This document shows, one piece after another, positions 55,798 through 64,000 of a stretch of DNA of 64,000 nt (positions within the stretch are counted from its first letter, which is position 1; each line of letters begins with the position of its first letter). Position numbers and translations under genes: made by a program. The DNA is taken from assembly GCA_036365515.1 (NCBI GenBank), contig CM070874.1:211228297-211292296 (forward strand), written 5' to 3'. The DNA is from Torymus aiolomorphi (taxonomy: Eukaryota > Arthropoda > Insecta > Hymenoptera > Torymidae). The notes below the pieces were generated by a model, which saw only the letters and a program-made list of their open reading frames with translations, was not told where the DNA came from and made no database searches.

Positions 55798-56348
55798 TTA
55801 AGAACAACATAATTTTGATTTACATGATTGCACATAAAGTTGTTTATTTTTTCTACAGCCGTTACCTATATGAGAATTAAATTTATTTTTACAATTTTTT
55901 CTACATGATATGCCGCGAATGCGCTTATAAAAACGATATGGAATTCTGTCGTTTCTTGAATAGTTTGATGTAAATAATTTACAAAATTTTTCTAGCGAAT
56001 ATCCTCTTTTCATATAATCTAAAAACATTATACAAAACTGTCCACATACTTTAGAATTTAAACTTTGTAATTGTTGTGTATTCCATCTGTATGAGATAGT
56101 ATTTCGTTGTAAAGATTTTAAATGCTGAGGAACCACTGGTGGCATACCGTAGCTGTCGAAAAAAACTCCTCGTCCTCGTTTGTCTACAACATAGCGCCCC
56201 AATGCGATCCTGGTTGTGTGTGTATATCTGTGTTAAATACGCAGCTCGTCGGTCTTGTCAATACCTTCGGAATCTTGTCCGCTGGAAATACACCTGGTGA
56301 TTGTAATTTTAATAGGTGAAGAGCAGCCCGTATTTGAATGGTGTTCAT
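55798..56348 (-). pseudogene. adenain-like capsid maturation protease, frameshifted
   Basis: A C5-type cysteine protease that in adenoviruses and Polintons trims capsid and core precursors. The minus-strand start is an ATG at 56346-56348. The upstream frame carries an N-terminal domain and the catalytic His-Trp pair (about 56199-56204), then stops at 56184-56186. The rest lies in another frame from about 56200 down to 55798: the acidic residue in FFDSYG, a Gln in QSLNS and the nucleophile in CGQFC. A single-base shift close to the His-Trp motif therefore inactivates the gene. Its first ~115 bp overlap the end of the neighbouring minus-strand ORF. The C-terminal tail is Cys/Lys-rich (CRKNCKNKF). 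It is the leftmost gene seen in the element. Confidence 0.8.
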
Positions 56349-57110
56349 TTTGTTGTTTATACGGTGATTTGATGGTTCTTGGAATATAATATGTACTTTC
56401 GTCGATGTTCTCGTATATGTACTCGCCTGCTTTGTTGTGAGGTGTAGGAGGTCTGGTCTTTATTTTTCTGCTTGGCTTTGTGGGTTTATTAGATAAATCC
56501 TGAGGCTCATCAGAGTCAGGCTCTGCATATGTACTGTACGATGCACAGTCGACAACTGTTCTGTAAACAGATGTTGCCCCTGTATTCTCGTAGTGATGTC
56601 TATAATGATTACTATTCAATGTTGTCATGAGAGTGATGTTTCTATTAATCCAGGTTTTTATTCTTACTGCATTATTTAATGCGCACATAAATGCTTCTGT
56701 ACATTGAGCACCGTGAAAACAACAAAAAATGTTGCTTTTATTTAATTGATGCAATGGAGGGCAGTTATAATTTTCCAAGTTTTCAACATATCGTGTAGTA
56801 TACTCTGAATGAGCGCGCTTTCTTGTGCACCTTTTACAAAAATTTGTCTTGCTGAACGTGTTAGCTCACGTAAATTTGCATGAAGCTGTCGATGAGGTAA
56901 GTTTCCATCAAACCATTCTATACCGTGATGATTACCAGTGAGCCAATTATTGTAGACTTGAATTTTAATTGGTAAGTCAGAGAATGAATGAGGCGCTGCC
57001 GCTATCCAGTGTGCTATGTACTCTTTTCCTAGAGCTACGACGGCTACTTCCTTTAGGACGAACTTATTATGACTGTCGCGGAAGCCTAGAACCTCGATAA
57101 TATAATCCAT
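56233..57110 (-). pseudogene. conserved Maverick accessory protein of unknown function, split by a frameshift
   Basis: The first part (57110-56742, 122 codons) starts MDYIIEVLGFRDSHNKFVLK and includes NNWLTGNHHGIEWFDG. From memory, similar proteins occur in arthropod and cnidarian Polinton-like elements, possibly with an RNase H-like or exonuclease fold; this is unproven. The second part (56778-56233, 181 codons in another frame) continues with a Cys/His stretch (CPPLHQL...IFCCFHGAQC) expected next in the same family, so one frameshift near 56750-56770 splits the gene. The C-terminal tail is disordered, Pro/Lys-rich, and contains DEPQDLSNKPTKP (a PxDLS motif) and tyrosines (YIYENIDESTYYIP). 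It overlaps the protease start. Confidence 0.6.
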
Positions 57111-57303
57111 TTTCGTGAGTGGGTTCTTCGAACGAGGTGAATACGTTGAAAGCTGAATGCGTACTACACTGCATGGGCTCGAGATATTTTCATTTTATAG
57201 GATAGACTCAGAACTTTCTAACGTTTTTTTTGAAGGTAATTAACAGTAATTTGATAATATGAAAAATAGCTTAAACTATGAATCACGTAACTTTCAAAAA
57301 TAT

Positions 57304-58638
57304 TTAAGCTGAAAAATCCATAATAATTTGACGTGATGAGTCTATTTCGAGCACGTTATCATATTCTGTATAAACAACACAATTAACAGAGTGTGATAAA
57401 ACTTTACCAAATCGTAATTCTAAACGTACAGAGCCAGTTTTTACCAAATTCCAATGTGCATTACTATTTGCCGAAAGATCAGGTGTTAAATCAAAAGCAT
57501 ATAGGCAATAACCATGTGGGTATGATTCTCTTGAAATATTGTTTCCTTCGTTTGCAAAATGAATACCTGTTCCACTAAATAAAGTCTGGAATGCATCGGA
57601 ATACGTAGTCGGGTATTCAGGTTGAATGGGTTTACTGGGAACTTGCATACCATCGACAGTTAATGCAAGGTAAGTAAGGTCAAAATGTTGAAAATTAAAT
57701 GGATTCTCTTTTTTATCTCCGTTAAAAGCCTTATTCGATACAAAACCAATTATAATTCGTTTAGGTAACTGTCCCAAAATTATATTATCTAGCGTTTCAC
57801 CACTCGAGTTAGTGTGTAGTGTAAATGATTTAACTTCTACGCGCGTTAAAGGGTATTTAGCGGTCCCTCTCGTAAGTGCTTTAGAATGAGCTAGGAGAAC
57901 TCCTGGGTTAATCTTAGCTCGTCGTACCCTTAATGATGCTTCTAAAAGGCGTACATTTACATTCTCATTTTCATAATCGATTAGGCAGAACACATCTTTT
58001 GAACGAATAAGCCTGACTCTCATTTCTACACCGTTAAGCAGAAATTTTTCTTGATTAAAAACATCACAATGTAGATGGCCTAGCAAATCCAGAGTTTTCC
58101 CTCCTTTTATAAAGCTATTACGTTTTTTAGCTCCCATATTAGCGGATAAATTTGGAGAAGTTGCGGTTACTTTCGTCAAAGGTGCGTTCATCTGCCCGGG
58201 TGTGTCTTCGTACCATAAAGATGAAGTCAAATGTGATTTTTTAGCCTCATTGCTGTAATTTAATAATGTCTCAATATATGCGCGATACGCATAAGCATTA
58301 CTTGGAGGAGATACTGCTTTTTGATTGAAAAATACGTCGACTTGGTTAAATAAACTGTGTAAAAAATTGTTTACTGGAGCAACTAAAGTATCGTCTTCTA
58401 TTTCTTCACCATTTTTCTCAAGTCGTAGACGAACACTAATCATTGTGTGTGCTAAATCAATGTAATCCTCAGAATTTCCAGGTATAAGAAATTCTAAATA
58501 CGAGTCCTCTGAAATTGTAGTAACAGGTTTGTATTCAATCCATTGAGTAGATTCTATAGATGTTTGTGTCGGTGGTAGTGTGAATAAATCCAATTCGGAC
58601 TTTGTACACTCACACGAGTGAGTGTGTAAAAAAGCCAT
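57304..58638 (-). CDS. major capsid protein (double jelly-roll) of the Maverick element
   Basis: 444 codons, uninterrupted. The N-terminus LFTLPPTQTSIESTQWIEYK is followed by YLEFLIPGNSEDYIDLAHT, and SLFNQVDVFFNQKAVSPPSN comes later. This is the conserved signature of the animal Polinton capsid proteins often named F54H12.2-like. Length and motif order fit the family, though it is somewhat shorter than viral capsomers such as adenovirus hexon. It would form trimeric capsomers of an icosahedral particle. It starts 8 bp after the stop of the pX/pVI-like gene, consistent with a compact late block. Annotated by recognition; no structure prediction was run. Confidence 0.85.
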   Translation of the reverse strand: MAFLHTHSCECTKSELDLFTLPPTQTSIESTQWIEYKPVTTISEDSYLEFLIPGNSEDYIDLAHTMISVRLRLEKNGEEIEDDTLVAPVNNFLHSLFNQVDVFFNQKAVSPPSNAYAYRAYIETLLNYSNEAKKSHLTSSLWYEDTPGQMNAPLTKVTATSPNLSANMGAKKRNSFIKGGKTLDLLGHLHCDVFNQEKFLLNGVEMRVRLIRSKDVFCLIDYENENVNVRLLEASLRVRRAKINPGVLLAHSKALTRGTAKYPLTRVEVKSFTLHTNSSGETLDNIILGQLPKRIIIGFVSNKAFNGDKKENPFNFQHFDLTYLALTVDGMQVPSKPIQPEYPTTYSDAFQTLFSGTGIHFANEGNNISRESYPHGYCLYAFDLTPDLSANSNAHWNLVKTGSVRLELRFGKVLSHSVNCVVYTEYDNVLEIDSSRQIIMDFSA

Positions 58639-58646
58639 TTTTGATA

Positions 58647-59141
58647 TTATGCCGGTCCGAAAATATCGCTAACTGAGCGTTTCTTTTTATTTTTCTTTGA
58701 TTTTATTTTCTTCGATTTTTTTATTTTTCGATTTACGCGCTCATGCACGCTAGACGTTAGCCTCTTACGACGTTTGGTTTTTGACTGATTCTTACGCTTG
58801 CGTGCCTGTCTTTTATAGCCAGATCCCTTCATAAGACTTTCCATTTTCTCTTCAGCTTTGCGTTTCAGCTTATTACCAGACTCATGAACTCGACTTCGTA
58901 ATGACTCTTTAAAAGGAATTTGATGAGAACTAACATCATCAATAATATTCATACCAGCTCGGAGAGCTTCTTTACCCACTGCTCGCGCTCCACATTTTAA
59001 AAAAGGGAGTGCCTTACGAAAAAGACCACCGAGAAATCTACCTATCCCACCGTGCCCTCTCTGAAATGGAGACCCTGCGTAAACTTGTTCAATGCCTCCA
59101 TTTCCAACCTGCGCATCGTAATATTCTATGTAGTGACTCAT
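58647..59141 (-). CDS. basic core/membrane-active protein, adenovirus pX/pVI-like
   Basis: 164 codons. The first half has a Gly-rich N-terminus and an amphipathic hydrophobic segment (GIGRFLGGLFRKALPFLK, then GARAVGKEALRAGMNIIDDV) like those of adenovirus pVI/pX. The second half is extremely Lys/Arg-rich (GYKRQARKRKNQSK, TKRRKRL). Between them lies LMKGSGYK, where MKGS/G fits the adenain cleavage consensus (M/I/L)-x-G-x/G. Cleavage there would free the basic tail. It probably condenses DNA or disrupts membranes. It sits between the minor and major capsid genes. Confidence 0.65.
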   Translation of the reverse strand: MSHYIEYYDAQVGNGGIEQVYAGSPFQRGHGGIGRFLGGLFRKALPFLKCGARAVGKEALRAGMNIIDDVSSHQIPFKESLRSRVHESGNKLKRKAEEKMESLMKGSGYKRQARKRKNQSKTKRRKRLTSSVHERVNRKIKKSKKIKSKKNKKKRSVSDIFGPA

Positions 59142-59180
59142 TTTTTAATTTTTAATTTTTATTTTATTTTTATTGATACT

Positions 59181-59999
59181 TTAATGAGCCCGTCTAAAAT
59201 GAAGCGTCACTGTTGAAGTTCCACACTCGAATGGTACAACACGATCAAGGTGATCTCTTATATCTATTACAACAGTTCTAAAACTATTTCTTATAACGGG
59301 GACGTAGCTCACAGGTGTAAAAGTGTGATGCTGATTGGAACCAAAAACGTAATCTTTGTAATTTACAGGTGCTATGCGTAATAGAGGTGAGTGTACATCT
59401 CCAACTATACAAGGTTCACAAATATCCGAATAAATAAATAGTTGACGTGGCATAGCATTTAAAACATTTGCAGGGCGAGTAGCTACAGCCGGATTGGAAT
59501 CTACATTTAAATAACTTTCCACATCGACAAAACCTAGAATATCTAAAATGGCTCGGCTTATTTTTAACGAATGTTCATATCTACATGTTTCAGGTGTGCA
59601 CGTTCTCTCGGCAAATACAAAAGTATTATTATGTTCTACTGAAAATCTAAATACAATATGAATACCATCTATTGCAATGTTTAGTACTTGTAGAAATTCC
59701 ACAATGTTTATGTATATCCCATAAGGAATTTTACATTTTTTCACAATAATGTCATTATTTGTGGCTTTATGTGTATCTCTAAATATTGGTGATAAATTAT
59801 ACGTAGCTGCAATGTCTCTTTCTTCTTCACGGATATGTAGAAATGAGCGAGGAAAATGAATTTCTGTTATACCCACTTCCCAATTACCATGTAAATTAAC
59901 TTCTAGAGGTAGTTTGGTTGTATAACATGCAGTAGTATTATCGGGAAATGTGTTCATGCTACTGTTACTCGGTAGAATCATATAAAATTGATTTTTCAT
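59181..59999 (-). CDS. minor capsid (penton-like, single jelly-roll) protein
   Basis: 272 codons, uninterrupted, starting MKNQFYMILPSNSSMNTFPD with YTTKLPLEVNLHGNWEVGIT and EIHFPRSF. This opening is highly characteristic of the Polinton minor capsid protein, the equivalent of the penton that occupies five-fold vertices. The ending FECGTSTVTLHFRRAH also matches the family. It lies between the integrase (3 bp gap) and the core protein. An A-rich leader precedes the ATG. Confidence 0.8.
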   Translation of the reverse strand: MKNQFYMILPSNSSMNTFPDNTTACYTTKLPLEVNLHGNWEVGITEIHFPRSFLHIREEERDIAATYNLSPIFRDTHKATNNDIIVKKCKIPYGIYINIVEFLQVLNIAIDGIHIVFRFSVEHNNTFVFAERTCTPETCRYEHSLKISRAILDILGFVDVESYLNVDSNPAVATRPANVLNAMPRQLFIYSDICEPCIVGDVHSPLLRIAPVNYKDYVFGSNQHHTFTPVSYVPVIRNSFRTVVIDIRDHLDRVVPFECGTSTVTLHFRRAH

Positions 60000-60002
60000 T
60001 TT

Positions 60003-61091
60003 TTAGATATTTTGCACGTTTGAAGCCAGTATCCAGGAATTAAATGTACTCGGGTATCCCACCCAACTTACAAAAATATTTTTTCTCGAAGCAGTTCCAC
60101 TCGTTTTTAGAATCTTATCAATTTTATAACTTGCATCCGATATATTTTTATCAATGACTGATAGTTCTTCTTCATAAAATATACCATCTACAGTTTCACC
60201 GTTCAAGTCTTCTATTTCATAAACAGGTGGTTTTCTATGTTTTAAAACACGGATTATTTTAAAAATTTCTTCGGACCAATTAGCCATATAACCTTTCTCA
60301 AAGGTTCCTTTCGTTCGACTGATACGAACTAGATTACCTACAACGTATTTAGCCTTTCTCTCGATTGTTCTGTAACGAGAATCCATATTTTTCTTGGCTG
60401 TAGAGGCATTAAAAACTGTCACACATGACGGCGCCATCTTTATAGTAGAATGATAAGCATTGTTGTATCCTGTAACAAGATCTTGTAAAACATCTATGTA
60501 ACGTCTTGAATTTTTGTATGTAAAATATCGGCACATTTTTTCTTTGAGTGTACGATTAAATCTTTCAACAATCGCCGCCTTAATATCGGGGTTACGGGTC
60601 ACGCGGTGAAGAATATTTTGCGATTTTAAAAACTGCTGCATAACTGTACCTGTGAATTCTTTTCCTTTATCAGTTTGAAATAACCGAGGAACTCGTCCAC
60701 TACTTCTAGAAAGTATGTTTTTGAATGCCTTAGTAACTTGTGAGCATGACTTATCTTTTAACGGCTCCACCCATACGTATTTACTTAAAATGTCAATAAC
60801 AACGAGTATGTATGAAAATTTATCATTATATGATTTCAGTGAACAAAGTTCTATAAGATCACCTTCCCACACAGAGTCGATTTCATTGACTCTATAATGA
60901 AGTCTTTGAAATTTTCGATGTACTGGTTTATGTAATGTATAAGCATCTTGAGCACGTAACCATTTATAAATTTTATTTTTGTCGACCTTGTTTCTTATTT
61001 TATGTACAATACGTCGTGCACCTGCAAATCCGACCTCGTTCGACGGTTCATAGTAGATTTTACAAAGTTCTCCATTTTCGTCATCAGCCAT
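60003..61091 (-). CDS. Polinton/Maverick integrase (retroviral-type DDE with chromodomain)
   Basis: 362 codons. The catalytic core is Asp in SVWEGDLIEL, Asp in FQTDKGKEF and Glu in VERFNRTLKEK, with the last pair spaced as in DD35E integrases. An N-terminal zinc-finger-like region is not obvious, possibly shortened. The C-terminus carries a chromodomain-like stretch (FVSWVGYPSTFNSWILASNV) that could target insertion to modified chromatin. It cuts and joins element ends in the nucleus, giving 6 bp duplications in this family. The frame is open and no key residue is missing. Confidence 0.9.
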   Translation of the reverse strand: MADDENGELCKIYYEPSNEVGFAGARRIVHKIRNKVDKNKIYKWLRAQDAYTLHKPVHRKFQRLHYRVNEIDSVWEGDLIELCSLKSYNDKFSYILVVIDILSKYVWVEPLKDKSCSQVTKAFKNILSRSSGRVPRLFQTDKGKEFTGTVMQQFLKSQNILHRVTRNPDIKAAIVERFNRTLKEKMCRYFTYKNSRRYIDVLQDLVTGYNNAYHSTIKMAPSCVTVFNASTAKKNMDSRYRTIERKAKYVVGNLVRISRTKGTFEKGYMANWSEEIFKIIRVLKHRKPPVYEIEDLNGETVDGIFYEEELSVIDKNISDASYKIDKILKTSGTASRKNIFVSWVGYPSTFNSWILASNVQNI

Positions 61092-61176
61092 TTTCTTTTT
61101 TATTTTATTTTTTTTATTTTTGATTTATTTTTTATGTTTTATTTTTGATTTTTGATTTTTGATTTTTTTTATTTTA

Positions 61177-62061
61177 TTAAAAAGATAAAGTTAACCATCC
61201 ACCTTTTTGATTTGGATATTTTTTATTTTTATGTCTAGTTCTCCTTCTAGTCATTAGAAATGAACTATCCCCGTCACTAGTAACCTCTCTATTTATAACA
61301 GTATTCTCGTCATCTGCTTCGCTTTCAAGAGATGCATTGCTTATGAGCTTTCTAGGCAATGGCGTAGAGTTATGTATGTATGCAGAAGATGTACGTAAAC
61401 GCGAATCTGAAAAACTCACATGATCTATTATGAAAATTTTGTGCTTCCTTATACAAACTCATATTTCCAATAAATTCTAGTGGCATTCCAATGTCTCGTA
61501 AAAACCATGAAAAATGATCTCTACCAATGGCTTTTACACCTTTTCTACTACGAACAACATCATTTATAAGATTTATAATATTTGAACCATCGAGTACTTT
61601 ATTGTCTATAGAAACTATTCCTTTATTGTTCCATGTAATGCGTGAGTATATGCCTGGATTTTTTAAGTACTGCATCAACAACTCAGCCTTACGCCTGTAC
61701 GTAACGGGTACAGATGATGTTATTGTATCAATACTTACACCGGTTAACGTTTCTTGTTGAATTTTTGACTCAACGGTGTTAACACTATTTTTCAAATTTT
61801 CCAAATAAGTCAAATACCGTTGTAAAGTTTGTTGATATTTTGTCCACTTTGTACGTTCGTCAAATTCATTCGAATTCAAAATTTCACTCATTTCAGAATC
61901 CAATCTTGTCAAATGGCTGCCAGGTGTTTGAGTTGTTTCAATATTTTTACTGTTGTCATATTTTTTTTATTACCATTTTGTAAATTCCCAGTTTCACTTG
62001 TTCCAAAAAGTTTACCAATACTATCTTGCGGTACAAGAACCATTTTCCTGGCGTGTTCCAT
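61177..62061 (-). pseudogene. conserved Maverick hypothetical protein, two frameshifts
   Basis: The gene begins at an ATG at 62059-62061 with KMVLVPQDSIGKLFG, a start typical of a conserved but uncharacterised animal Polinton protein. A frame change near an A-rich run (about 61955-61970) leads into 61912-61370, which has TRLDSEMSEILNSNEFDERT and a coiled-coil stretch, then RDHFSWFLRDIGMPLEF. A second change near 61420-61440 leads into 61419-61177, a polar tail ending NQKGGWLTLSF. The role is unknown; position and coiled coil suggest a structural or assembly protein. The middle part is open for 180 codons. Confidence 0.6.
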
Positions 62062-62069
62062 TATTATTA

Positions 62070-62435
62070 TTAGTTATCAGAACGAGAAGGTAAAAGAACT
62101 GATAAAACAGTTGATAATACAGGGGCCAGCAAGGCCGTGAGAAAACCCTCACCTTTCTGCACAATCAAACGTTTTTTACTTTTCCAGGAACGACCGTTTT
62201 TATCACACAATCTTCTTAGTATGTGCCTATGTTTTATTAATTTTTTCTTTTTGGCTGATGTGAGAGTAATTGTACCTTTTAATGTATTTAATGCACACTC
62301 GCAAATACCTTTAATCATACGATGATTTGCCGATTTTAAAATAGTCTTTCTCTGCTGTTTGTTTAAATGATACAGTGCATATAACTCATGCGCTGTTTTC
62401 CGATCGAGTGTCTTCCTTGTTCTTGACGACGCCAT
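62070..62435 (-). CDS. small conserved Maverick protein with hydrophobic C-terminus
   Basis: 121 codons. The N-terminal half is basic and helical (KQQRKTILKSANHRMIKGIC, then ECALNTLKGTI). A Lys-rich stretch and the hydrophobic end QKGEGFLTALLAPVLSTVLS follow. This layout (CECALN motif, basic linker, KGxGFL...LLAP tail) recurs in animal Polinton and adintovirus-like genomes; I know it as a short late protein, sometimes compared to adenovirus pX. Its ATG overlaps the stop of the ATPase gene (TAATG at 62435), so the two may be co-expressed. Confidence 0.7.
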   Translation of the reverse strand: MASSRTRKTLDRKTAHELYALYHLNKQQRKTILKSANHRMIKGICECALNTLKGTITLTSAKKKKLIKHRHILRRLCDKNGRSWKSKKRLIVQKGEGFLTALLAPVLSTVLSVLLPSRSDN

Positions 62436-63109
62436 TATATACGCAATACTGGATATTCTGAGTCTCCGCTACCTCTTTTTATATTTTTAGGAACATAAAC
62501 ATATTGGTGAATATCATCGGGGAATATACTGGTGCGCACCCCACAACTTTCAGGTGTATTTTGTTTCAAGTCTAATAATAAATATCCATGTGGTTTAGAT
62601 GTAGCATCGTGATAAGCTTCTTGTAAAAATTTTGAGTTTTCCGGATAAACTTGTCGAGCCATATGCTGTATTTGAGCACGATCTCTAGGATTTTTAAAAA
62701 TAACAATATAGTTAGCATTAAGCGAAATATCTCTTTGTTTTGGACCTTGATGAAATAAGTTTTCTGTAATAAAAAAAACACTAATATTTTTGTGATGACT
62801 TCCTTTCGTAAATAAATCAGCCACTGTATTATTGGACGATTCGCGCATTAAATCGTCAATTACAACCAGCTTTGGTCGCGGATCTGATGAAAAATCCTCA
62901 TTTTGTGGTAAACCCTCGTGAAATTCTACATCTTTCCCATATTCTAAATAACTATCCTGCCACTCTGAATAGTACAACATTTTTCGGGTAAAAGCAGTGT
63001 CTGACATACGATCAATAAAACGAAAAAATCTTTTTACAAAATAAGTTTTCCCACAACCGGTAGGACCACAAATCATGGAAGTCCATGGATGTTTCCAAGC
63101 AAGGGCCAT
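62435..63109 (-). CDS. genome-packaging ATPase (FtsK/HerA, A32-like)
   Basis: 224 codons, uninterrupted. Walker A is GPTGCGKT (residues 15-22), Walker B is KLVVIDDLM (about 80-88), and a sensor-like Asn lies in VFFITENLFHQG. The family is that of Polinton packaging ATPases and poxvirus A32, which pump DNA into preformed capsids. Size and motif spacing fit. The start MALAWKHPWTSMICGPTGCG follows an A-rich leader. It is the rightmost recognised morphogenesis gene in the window. Confidence 0.9.
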   Translation of the reverse strand: MALAWKHPWTSMICGPTGCGKTYFVKRFFRFIDRMSDTAFTRKMLYYSEWQDSYLEYGKDVEFHEGLPQNEDFSSDPRPKLVVIDDLMRESSNNTVADLFTKGSHHKNISVFFITENLFHQGPKQRDISLNANYIVIFKNPRDRAQIQHMARQVYPENSKFLQEAYHDATSKPHGYLLLDLKQNTPESCGVRTSIFPDDIHQYVYVPKNIKRGSGDSEYPVLRI

Positions 63110-63371
63110 TTTAAATTTATCTACGTAGTTTAAGTGTACTGTGTGATAGGTAGTAAGAGACTGAATAATTTTACAGGAGGAGAAGCAATATAAAGGATGT
63201 GTAACTGTGTGAACAAAATAGATGAAAAATTTACATTTTTTTTTTTTTTATTTTTACTAATATTTTACTTATTTCTAATACATTTTTTTCTCAAAGTAAA
63301 AACTCTAAATATACGCCTATCTAAACAAAATTATTGACTACCCAGTCATGGTTAATGTGACCGGTCCAAAT
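63110..63371. other. intergenic AT-rich region in the Maverick element
   Basis: It contains long T/A homopolymers (about 63233-63250) and no recognised gene. It may carry the promoter of the ATPase gene, whose reading begins on the minus strand at 63109. Confidence 0.5.
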
Positions 63372-63930
63372 TTATCTACGAATAGGGCCACCGCGATTTT
63401 CTATATAATTGTACATTTGATCATTAACATGCTTTGGACAAACAGGGTTATCAGACCAACAGGCTAAATACCATGGTTTTGGTACGCTAAAATATATAGA
63501 TTTTATTTTTTCCTGCGCTTTTAAGAAATATAATATTTTTGAAATTTTAATATTTTTATGGTATTCTACTGACTCATACCACATCGCATCTATAGGTCGA
63601 TTACAATCTGTCTCGCAACAAATTATCGTCCTCCACGTACCGCAAAACTCGTATTTTGACAAATACAGAACATGACAAGAAACCTTAATATCATTTATTC
63701 GTGCGTATATGATTACTTTTCTCCATAAATTGAGAAATTCTTCATGACTTTTTTTCTTCAATTCTACCAGCATGTGAATTATTTTGTGCCACGATAAACC
63801 TTGTAATGAGTTTTTATACGACGGGAAAAACTCGCAAGTTGGCACATTACAATTCACACATTCGTTTCCCGTCGTGCCTAGTTTCCAGGCGTCCTCATCT
63901 CTGACTACTGTAAACGAAAAAGTATATACT
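63372..63930 (-). CDS. unidentified Cys-rich protein, probably part of the Maverick element
   Basis: At least 161 open codons, and the frame extends upstream of 63857 through a Cys motif (NECVNCNVPTCEFF) to about 63920. There a TTCGTTTACAG acceptor-like sequence could mark an exon start or the gene may continue. Cys/His groups (CCETDCNRPIDAMWY; CWSDNPVCPKHVND) suggest zinc binding. I do not recognise the family. It is on the same strand as the Maverick genes, 260 bp beyond the ATPase, and ends NRGGPIRR. It could instead be a host exon. Confidence 0.45.
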
Positions 63931-64000
63931 AAATAAAAAGAAGAATATTTTTGTTTTATTTTTTATTTATTTTTGTAGTAATAATTTTATGAATAAATAT

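Larger units (their letters stand above)
55172..64000 (-). mobile_element. Maverick/Polinton-type virus-like element, left part
   Basis: The satellite stops inside a monomer (CCACGAT) and new sequence starts AGTAGTATATGGGGGAATA. Polinton termini typically begin AG, so 55172 is a good candidate for the terminus. All following genes are on the minus strand and encode the family's morphogenesis set plus an integrase. The right end, its inverted repeat and any PolB lie outside the window, so a 6 bp target duplication cannot be tested here. Several genes are frameshifted, so this is an inactive copy. Confidence 0.85.

Noticed and set aside
55172..64000. Expectation of a protein-primed DNA polymerase B in the Maverick element
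   Set aside because: No PolB motifs were seen in any frame in the window; it may lie to the right or be absent, so none is annotated.

Overview
The window looks like a repeat-dominated piece of an arthropod (most likely insect) nuclear chromosome. It is AT-rich. It carries an irritans-type mariner, a Ty3/gypsy retrotransposon, a Helitron-like element, short inverted-repeat elements with TAA/TTA target duplications, a Maverick/Polinton-type virus-like element and two large blocks of one satellite. The few host-like pieces (SNF8-like, GATAD1-like, coiled-coil exons, one multi-exon gene) have spliceosomal introns. A hymenopteran is plausible but not provable from the sequence alone.

Layout: 1-8440 satellite block 1, built of ~160 bp monomers. 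8441-9049 linker with a (TA)n tract. 9050-18316 young, GC-rich LTR retrotransposon on the minus strand, with 4 bp target duplication GTAC, intact pol and a doubly disrupted gag. 18317-25000 small host-derived fragments, a predicted 11-exon minus-strand gene built from repeated symmetric exons, and a cluster of nested fold-back MITEs. 25000-28590 AT-rich DNA with three more inverted-repeat elements. 28590-29222 24 bp minisatellite. 29302-38960 Helitron-like element. It has an upstream protease ORF joining a Ulp1-like and a USP-like domain. Its Rep/helicase reading frame is broken by frameshifts and by a mariner, and it ends in a second USP copy fused to a truncated helicase. 39000-41350 decayed coiled-coil exons and AT-rich DNA. 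41351-46384 ~450 bp tandem units and a giant inverted repeat (two ~1.83 kb arms, ~0.6 kb spacer). 46385-55171 satellite block 2, with 3-mer and 4-mer higher-order repeats. 55172-64000 Maverick/Polinton-type element, all genes on the minus strand, running off the right edge.

The Maverick region holds the morphogenesis set expected of a virus-like transposon: adenain-type protease (frameshifted), double-jelly-roll major capsid, penton-like minor capsid, a basic pX/pVI-like core protein with an adenain-type cleavage motif, packaging ATPase, chromodomain integrase and several lineage-specific ORFs. No PolB is visible inside the window. Capsid, ATPase and integrase frames are open while at least three other genes carry frameshifts, so this copy is decayed but recent.

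The most unusual items are the Ulp1+USP Helitron-like element with its helicase-USP junction, the symmetric phase-1 exon array at 19.3-21.6 kb, a satellite monomer that carries splice-site-like signals, and a PxDLS motif in a Maverick accessory ORF.
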